9,647 nucleotides of DNA from Bacteroidota bacterium (GTDB taxonomy: Bacteria > Bacteroidota > Bacteroidia > Bacteroidales > PXBB01): positions 1-9,647 of the forward strand of contig JAKIYU010000080.1 of assembly GCA_022708385.1 (NCBI GenBank), in the 5' to 3' direction. Under the pieces are notes generated by a model that saw only the letters and a program-made list of their open reading frames with translations, searched no databases and was not told the DNA's origin. Below, in pieces: positions 5,097 through 9,647 of this stretch. A program made the translations under genes and the position numbers. Position 1 is the first letter of the stretch, and every line of letters begins with the position of its first letter.

Positions 5097-5936
5097 CTAA
5101 AATATTTTCAGATTATCGATTAACCTGACATTTCTCAAATAAACAGCTGTACATGCTACAACCGATGCGCTTTCTTTAACTTCTGTAACTGGAGTAAGGT
5201 TTTCACTGTCGCACAGTTCAATGTACTCAACCTGCATCCCTGGATGGTTTTGAATATTTTTTACAAACCATTCTTTAAGCACTTCGGGTTTTTGTGAAAA
5301 GATATTGTTTTTAATATAATTTAATCCTTCAAAAATACCTGCAGCCGATTGTTTTTCGTCTTCTGTTAAACGTGCGTTACGCGAACTCATGGCCAGCCCG
5401 TTAGGCTCTCTTACAGTTGGACAAGGAATTATACTGACAGGGAGGCCAAAATCTTTTACCATTTTCTTTATTACAGCTAGTTGCTGGTAATCCTTTTCAC
5501 CAAAATAGGCTTTGTTGGGTTGGACGATTTCAAAAAATGTCTTTACTATAAATGCCACTCCTTTAAAATGTCCCGGCCTGTGAAAGCCTTCCATAATTGT
5601 GTCGAAATACCCAATATTATAATTAAACCCTTTACTGTCTCCAATTATAGCGTCATCGGGCATAAATACTAAATCGCAGCAGGCATCTTGCAATAACTGC
5701 AAGTCCTTTTCAGGAACTCTGGGGTATTTTTTTAAATCGTCAGGATTATTAAATTGTAAAGGATTCACATAAATACTTGCCACTACAATGTCGTTTTCTC
5801 TTCTTGCACGCTCAACCAAAGAAATATGTCCGTCGTGTAAAGCGCCCATGGTTGGAACAAATCCGATTTTTTTGCCTTCATTTTTCAGTTGGGCAATGTG
5901 CTGCTCCATCAGGACTCTTTGTGTGCAGGTTATCAT
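5097..5936 (-). CDS. panC: Pantothenate synthetase (pantoate--beta-alanine ligase)
   Basis: A 279-residue cytoplasmic enzyme joining pantoate and beta-alanine with ATP to give pantothenate, the coenzyme A precursor. Motifs in order: PTMGALHDGH (28-37) with the ATP-binding HxGH, VNPLQF for pantoate binding, FGEKDYQQL, and the late REPNGLAMSSRN loop. Length is normal and all motifs are intact. The ATG at 5936 gives the expected 25-30 residues before the PTMGALH motif; a second ATG at residue 10 is possible but less usual. It is the first gene of the minus-strand block and is transcribed away from the GT5-like gene across a 147-bp intergenic region. Confidence 0.95.
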   Translation of the reverse strand: MITCTQRVLMEQHIAQLKNEGKKIGFVPTMGALHDGHISLVERARRENDIVVASIYVNPLQFNNPDDLKKYPRVPEKDLQLLQDACCDLVFMPDDAIIGDSKGFNYNIGYFDTIMEGFHRPGHFKGVAFIVKTFFEIVQPNKAYFGEKDYQQLAVIKKMVKDFGLPVSIIPCPTVREPNGLAMSSRNARLTEDEKQSAAGIFEGLNYIKNNIFSQKPEVLKEWFVKNIQNHPGMQVEYIELCDSENLTPVTEVKESASVVACTAVYLRNVRLIDNLKIF

Positions 5937-5993
5937 TATTGGTTTTTTGATTTTACAATGTAACTGAAATCAGTCAGTTTAAATAAAAAATTG

Positions 5994-6001
5994 CAAAACT
6001 A
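5994..6001 (-). promoter_or_regulatory. -7 promoter element for the panC operon
   Basis: On the minus strand these bases read TAGTTTTG, a full match to the Bacteroidota -7 consensus TAnnTTTG. No TTTG lies 19-21 bp upstream (the nearest is only 11 bp away), so the -33 part is weak. The leader would be about 50 nt. Confidence 0.4.
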
Positions 6002-6035
6002 AAGTAATAATTCAAATAAATTCATTATTATTTTG

Positions 6036-6043
6036 TAATTTTG
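6036..6043 (+). promoter_or_regulatory. -7 promoter element for the GT5-like/DUF4270/glmS cluster
   Basis: TAATTTTG matches TAnnTTTG on the plus strand and gives a leader of about 35 nt before the ATG at 6084. No TTTG is found at the -33 spacing. It lies 34 bp from the minus-strand element, so the two divergent promoters would be close and could share regulation. Confidence 0.4.
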
Positions 6044-6083
6044 CATTAATTTTCAGTTCCTTTAAAAAAAAAACACCACATAC

Positions 6084-6908
6084 ATGGAAAAACCCAAAAT
6101 ATTATTTGCCCATCAGGAGATTTTACCTTACGTTAAGGAAACTCCAATGAGTCATATTGGCCGATACCTGCCACAGGGCATTCAGGAAAGAGGTAAAGAA
6201 ATACGTGCTTTTATGCCAAGGTACGGCTGTATTAACGAACGTAGAAATCAATTGCATGAAGTCATTCGTTTATCTGGCATGAACCTTATTATTAATGATA
6301 ATGACCATTCTCTGATTATCAAAGTGGCATCCATTCAATCAGCCCGTATGCAGGTCTATTTTATCGATAATGAAGATTACTTCCAACGCAAAGCTATTCT
6401 TACCGATAAGAATCAAAAGTATTACAAGGACAATGACGAAAGATGCATTTTCTTTTGCAGAGGCGTCCTCGAAACTGTAAAAAAATTATCATGGGCTCCT
6501 GATATAGTACACTGTCATGGCTGGGTGAGTTCATTATTGCCCATCTATATTAAAAGAGCGTTTAGAGATAACCCGATTTTTGCTGATACAAAAGTCGTTT
6601 ATTCGGTTTATAACGATGATTTTCCGGGTCAATTCAGTAAAAATTTTGCAGAAAAAATTAAACTACCCGGCATATCAAAAGAGGATTTACAGTTATATCA
6701 GGATTCAAGTTTTGTTAATATCACCAAAGCCGCTATAGAAAACTCCGATGCTGTCGTTTTTGGCAGCCCCGAAATTAACAAAGAGCTGGCAAAGTATATT
6801 AAAACAATTGATAAGCCTGTACTCGAATACCATCCGCTCGAGACTTATCTCGATGCCTATTCCAATTTCTACGACGAAGTGCTCGTTAATAATTCTGTGC
6901 TTTCTTAA
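6084..6908 (+). CDS. GT5 (glycogen/starch synthase) N-terminal-domain-only protein, probably non-catalytic
   Basis: A 274-residue protein that aligns by eye with only the N-terminal Rossmann half of GT5 glycogen synthases, which are near 480 residues. The start KILFAHQEILPYVKETPMSHIGRYLP parallels the GlgA N-terminus, and PDIVHCHGW (139-147) parallels the HxHDW region. The ADP-glucose-binding KTGG is KETP here (18-21), with only the lysine kept, and the HxHD aspartate is glycine (G146). The C-terminal GT-B domain with the catalytic glutamate loop is absent, and a normal stop ends the frame. Half-length versions beside DUF4270 and glmS are, as I recall, common in Bacteroidota, so this is probably a conserved protein rather than a fresh truncation. 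Automatic naming as glycogen synthase would mislead; a binding or regulatory role is only a guess. It is first in a likely three-gene operon, 15 bp before the DUF4270 gene. Confidence 0.8.
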   Translation: MEKPKILFAHQEILPYVKETPMSHIGRYLPQGIQERGKEIRAFMPRYGCINERRNQLHEVIRLSGMNLIINDNDHSLIIKVASIQSARMQVYFIDNEDYFQRKAILTDKNQKYYKDNDERCIFFCRGVLETVKKLSWAPDIVHCHGWVSSLLPIYIKRAFRDNPIFADTKVVYSVYNDDFPGQFSKNFAEKIKLPGISKEDLQLYQDSSFVNITKAAIENSDAVVFGSPEINKELAKYIKTIDKPVLEYHPLETYLDAYSNFYDEVLVNNSVLS

Positions 6909-6923
6909 ATCTATTCTTGTAAA

Positions 6924-8234
6924 TTGAAAAATATTTTATTACGGAAAAACCTTTCAGGGATCATTTTCCTATACATGATATGTGTTTTAATATCATGCAA
7001 CGACCCTGACATTATTGGCCTTGAAGTACAGCCTGTTAACGATAAATTTAACCTTTTTTATAACGACTCTTGTCGTGTAATAGCCTTTACCCTTAACGAA
7101 GATTCCATACGAACAGACAAAACCTCTTTAAATTTACTGGGAAACTACAACGACCCTATATTCGGAAGATCTTCAGCGAGTATTTATACCCAGGTCAGAA
7201 TATCTTCAAATAACGTGGACTTTGGCCCCTCGCCCGTTGTTGACTCCCTTGTTCTTACACTCGCTTATAATGGCTATTACGGAAAATTAAGAAAACTGAA
7301 TATTAAAGTCTTTGAAATCCTTGAAGATTTTTATAAAGATACGGCTTATTATTCGAATAAAGTCCTTAATACCGACAACACACCCTTAGCCAATCTTTCT
7401 GTTGTGCCTGAGCCTGCTGATAGCCTTACCATTAATGGCGAAAAACTGGCCCCCCATTTAAGAATTAAACTGTCTAATACATTAGCGCAGAAATTTCTCA
7501 ACGAATCAACAACCGCCAATCTTAGCGATAATTACCATTTTACCCAGTTTTTCAAAGGCATTTACATTACCTCATCATTTGTTAATACCGAAGGTGCCAT
7601 TTTGTATTTTGATTTGCTAAGTGCTTTATCACAGATGACGCTCTATTATAAAAATGATAATAATGATTCCCTTAAATTCGATTTCGTTATCAACGATTAT
7701 TGTGCACGCTTCAATTCTTTTAATCATTTCAATTACAATGATGCTGTTCCAGCCCTGAAACAACAAATTGGCGGCGATACAATTCTTGGCGATAGTTTGC
7801 TATATCTTCAGGCTATGTCCGGTCTTAAAGTTAAAATTATCCTGCCCGATTATAAAAACTTTTTTGCCGACGGCAAAACCGTTCTTAATAAAGCCGAATT
7901 AATAATTCCTGTTGAAGACGATCCTACTGTGACCAATTATTCATTACCACCTAAACTTGCACTGGTTAGGATTACAGAAGAAGGGGAAATTGCATATATC
8001 ATTGATCAATACGAAGGAGAATCTCATTTTAGAGGCATTTACGATGAGGATAAAAAACAATATACATTTACTATTACAAGACATCTTCAGAACGTTTTAC
8101 TTGATAAAATTAAAGATAATGGTTTTTACCTGATGGTTTCCGGAGCTGGTGTAAATGCTGGTAGAGCCTGCCTGAAAGGCACTCAAAGGAATGATGCAAA
8201 ACTGAAACTAAAACTGACTTATACGAAGCTTTAA
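6924..8234 (+). CDS. DUF4270 family lipoprotein
   Basis: A 436-residue protein with a lipoprotein signal: basic start MKNILLRKN, hydrophobic core, and lipobox LISC with the acylated cysteine at residue 25. The acidic CNDPD after it resembles signals that send Bacteroidota lipoproteins to the outer surface (inference). The mature part opens with DPDIIGLEVQP and NEDSIRTDKTSLNLLGNYNDPIFG, which I recognise as DUF4270, and appears beta-rich without membrane segments. Function is unknown. The start is TTG at 6924; the only nearby ATG (residue 18) would leave seven residues before the lipobox cysteine and remove the basic region, so TTG is preferred. It lies 15 bp after the GT5-like gene and 18 bp before glmS, suggesting an operon with envelope-sugar synthesis. 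Confidence 0.82.
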   Translation: MKNILLRKNLSGIIFLYMICVLISCNDPDIIGLEVQPVNDKFNLFYNDSCRVIAFTLNEDSIRTDKTSLNLLGNYNDPIFGRSSASIYTQVRISSNNVDFGPSPVVDSLVLTLAYNGYYGKLRKLNIKVFEILEDFYKDTAYYSNKVLNTDNTPLANLSVVPEPADSLTINGEKLAPHLRIKLSNTLAQKFLNESTTANLSDNYHFTQFFKGIYITSSFVNTEGAILYFDLLSALSQMTLYYKNDNNDSLKFDFVINDYCARFNSFNHFNYNDAVPALKQQIGGDTILGDSLLYLQAMSGLKVKIILPDYKNFFADGKTVLNKAELIIPVEDDPTVTNYSLPPKLALVRITEEGEIAYIIDQYEGESHFRGIYDEDKKQYTFTITRHLQNVLLDKIKDNGFYLMVSGAGVNAGRACLKGTQRNDAKLKLKLTYTKL

Positions 8235-8252
8235 TAATTAAAATTTATTACG

Positions 8253-9647
8253 ATGTGTGGTATTGTTGCTTACATTGGACCCCAAAAAGCCTATCCTATA
8301 CTGCTTAAGGGTCTTTACAGACTGGAATACAGAGGCTACGACAGCGCCGGTATGGCTTTGCTTAACGGGGCACTGAATGTCTATAAAACAAAAGGCAAAG
8401 TGGCCGACCTCGAGAATTTTATGAAAAATGATACGGTTGACGGTAATATCGGTATTGCTCATACACGTTGGGCAACCCATGGGGAACCCAATGACGAAAA
8501 TGCCCACCCCCATCTGTCTCCCTCAGGAAATATTGCAATTATTCACAATGGAATAATTGAAAACTATTCTTCGCTTAAAAAAGAACTTATTAACAGAGGC
8601 TATCATTTTCGCAGTGAAACAGATACCGAAGTCCTTATTCACTTAATTGAGGACATTCAGCAAAAAGAAAAAGTTTCACTTGTTGATGCTCTGCAAATTG
8701 CCCTTAATCAGGTTGTGGGAGCCTATGCACTTGTGCTGATTGCCAAAGAAGACCCCGATAAACTGATACTTGCCAAAAAAGGCAGCCCTCTGGTAATAGG
8801 TGTTGGCAAAGGTGAATATTTTGCCGCTTCCGATGCTTCCCCGATTATCGAGCATACAAGAGATGTCGTTTATTTGCAGGATGAAGAAATTGCCATTATT
8901 CCTCGTTATGGCGAACTTAAGATAAAAACCATTAAAAATATTGAAAGAACACCCTATATTCAAACCCTTGAAATGCAACTTAATGAGATTGAAAAAAGCG
9001 GTTTTGAACATTTCATGCTCAAAGAAATTTATGAACAACCCCGCTCTATTAAGGATAGTATGAGAGGACGTCTGAATGCCAAACAGGGTATAGTCAATCT
9101 GGGGGGAATTGTGGAGTATGAACAAAAATTGATTAATGCAAAAAGAATTATTATAGTAGCTTGTGGTACATCGTGGCACGCTGGCCTCGTTGGTGAATAT
9201 ATTTTTGAAGAACTGGCCAGGGTGTGTGTCGAAGTTGAATATGCATCGGAATTCAGGTACAGAAATCCTGTTATCAATGAAGATGACGTTGTTATTGCCA
9301 TTTCCCAGTCAGGAGAAACAGCCGATACGTTGGCCGCTATTGAATTGGCTAAAAGCAAGGGGGCTACTATAATAGGTATTTGCAATGTTGTGGGCTCAAG
9401 TATTGCACGTGCTACCCATGCAGGCTCTTATACCCATGCAGGCCCCGAAATAGGTGTTGCATCCACAAAAGCTTTTACTGCTCAGGTTACTTTACTTACC
9501 CTTATGGCATTGCATATTGCCCATCATAAGGGTACCATATCCAAAACGCGTTTTAAAGAGTTGACATACGAAATTGAAGCCATCCCCGATAAAGTAGCTA
9601 AAACATTGCTTGTTAATGATAAAGTAAAAGAAATTTCTCAACATTTT
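8253..9647 (+). CDS. glmS: Glutamine--fructose-6-phosphate aminotransferase (isomerizing), 3' end cut by window
   Basis: The frame is open for 465 codons to the window edge; full-length GlmS is about 610 residues, so roughly a quarter is missing. The enzyme makes glucosamine 6-phosphate from fructose 6-phosphate and glutamine, the first step to UDP-GlcNAc for peptidoglycan and lipopolysaccharide. The start MCGIVAYIG exposes the catalytic Cys2 of the N-terminal glutaminase. RGYDSAG (27-33), HTRWATHG (70-77) and HNGIIEN (98-104) line the glutamine site. The first sugar-isomerase (SIS) domain follows, with VACGTSWHAG near 300, ISQSGETADT near 350 and ASTKAFTAQ near 403. No frame break is seen. 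It begins 18 bp after the DUF4270 stop. No ribozyme-like leader of the Gram-positive glmS type can fit in that gap, so it is probably expressed from the promoter upstream of the GT5-like gene. Confidence 0.95.
   Translation, partial: MCGIVAYIGPQKAYPILLKGLYRLEYRGYDSAGMALLNGALNVYKTKGKVADLENFMKNDTVDGNIGIAHTRWATHGEPNDENAHPHLSPSGNIAIIHNGIIENYSSLKKELINRGYHFRSETDTEVLIHLIEDIQQKEKVSLVDALQIALNQVVGAYALVLIAKEDPDKLILAKKGSPLVIGVGKGEYFAASDASPIIEHTRDVVYLQDEEIAIIPRYGELKIKTIKNIERTPYIQTLEMQLNEIEKSGFEHFMLKEIYEQPRSIKDSMRGRLNAKQGIVNLGGIVEYEQKLINAKRIIIVACGTSWHAGLVGEYIFEELARVCVEVEYASEFRYRNPVINEDDVVIAISQSGETADTLAAIELAKSKGATIIGICNVVGSSIARATHAGSYTHAGPEIGVASTKAFTAQVTLLTLMALHIAHHKGTISKTRFKELTYEIEAIPDKVAKTLLVNDKVKEISQHF

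Noticed and set aside
8235..8252. glmS ribozyme or riboswitch upstream of glmS
   Set aside because: The gap before glmS is only 18 bp, far too short for that ribozyme, which is known mainly from Gram-positive bacteria.
8676..9385. Minus-strand and other-frame open frames inside glmS
   Set aside because: The plus-strand glmS frame is continuous with all family motifs; these are shadows.

Overview
The window is AT-rich, lacks clear Shine-Dalgarno sequences, and carries promoter matches of the Bacteroidota type (TTTG, about 19 bp, TAnnTTTG). With the gene families present (DUF4270, an ORF6N protein, a half-length GT5 'glycogen synthase', AQ-type signal peptides) this points to a member of the Bacteroidota. 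The species cannot be named from the sequence.

Layout. Positions 1-522 hold no protein gene. They contain a rearranged initiator-tRNA-like 3' portion with a terminator, a second short copy of the tRNA 3' end, several unrelated palindromes, and diverged copies of a repeat whose core reads like TCTGTTTATCAATACTCACACTC. A good promoter (443-473) then drives an ORF6N-domain gene (523-1179). Its 3' end appears to have been overwritten by a further copy of the same repeat, so the gene lies between two repeat copies and overlaps the start of a standalone ERCC4/XPF-type nuclease with helix-hairpin-helix motifs (1103-1738).

Positions 5936-1764 on the minus strand form a tight five-gene block: panC, panD, an integral membrane protein of the lysylphosphatidylglycerol synthase TM-domain (YbhN/UPF0104) family, rfaE2 (ADP-heptose synthesis) and a secreted TlpA-like thioredoxin protein. 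Spacings run from a 17-bp overlap to a 15-bp gap. The first two make pantothenate for coenzyme A; the last three act in or at the cell envelope.

A 147-bp divergent intergenic region (5937-6083) has a TAnnTTTG element on each strand. To its right, on the plus strand, lie a GT5 N-terminal-domain-only protein, a DUF4270 lipoprotein and glmS, which is cut by the window end. The GT5-like protein lacks the C-terminal half of the enzyme and has lost the KxGG and HxHD motifs, so it is probably not a glycogen synthase.

Most of the window is ordinary housekeeping and envelope content. The parts most worth a second look are the repeat and tRNA-fragment region at the left, the truncated ORF6N gene between repeats, and the GT5-half/DUF4270/glmS cluster.
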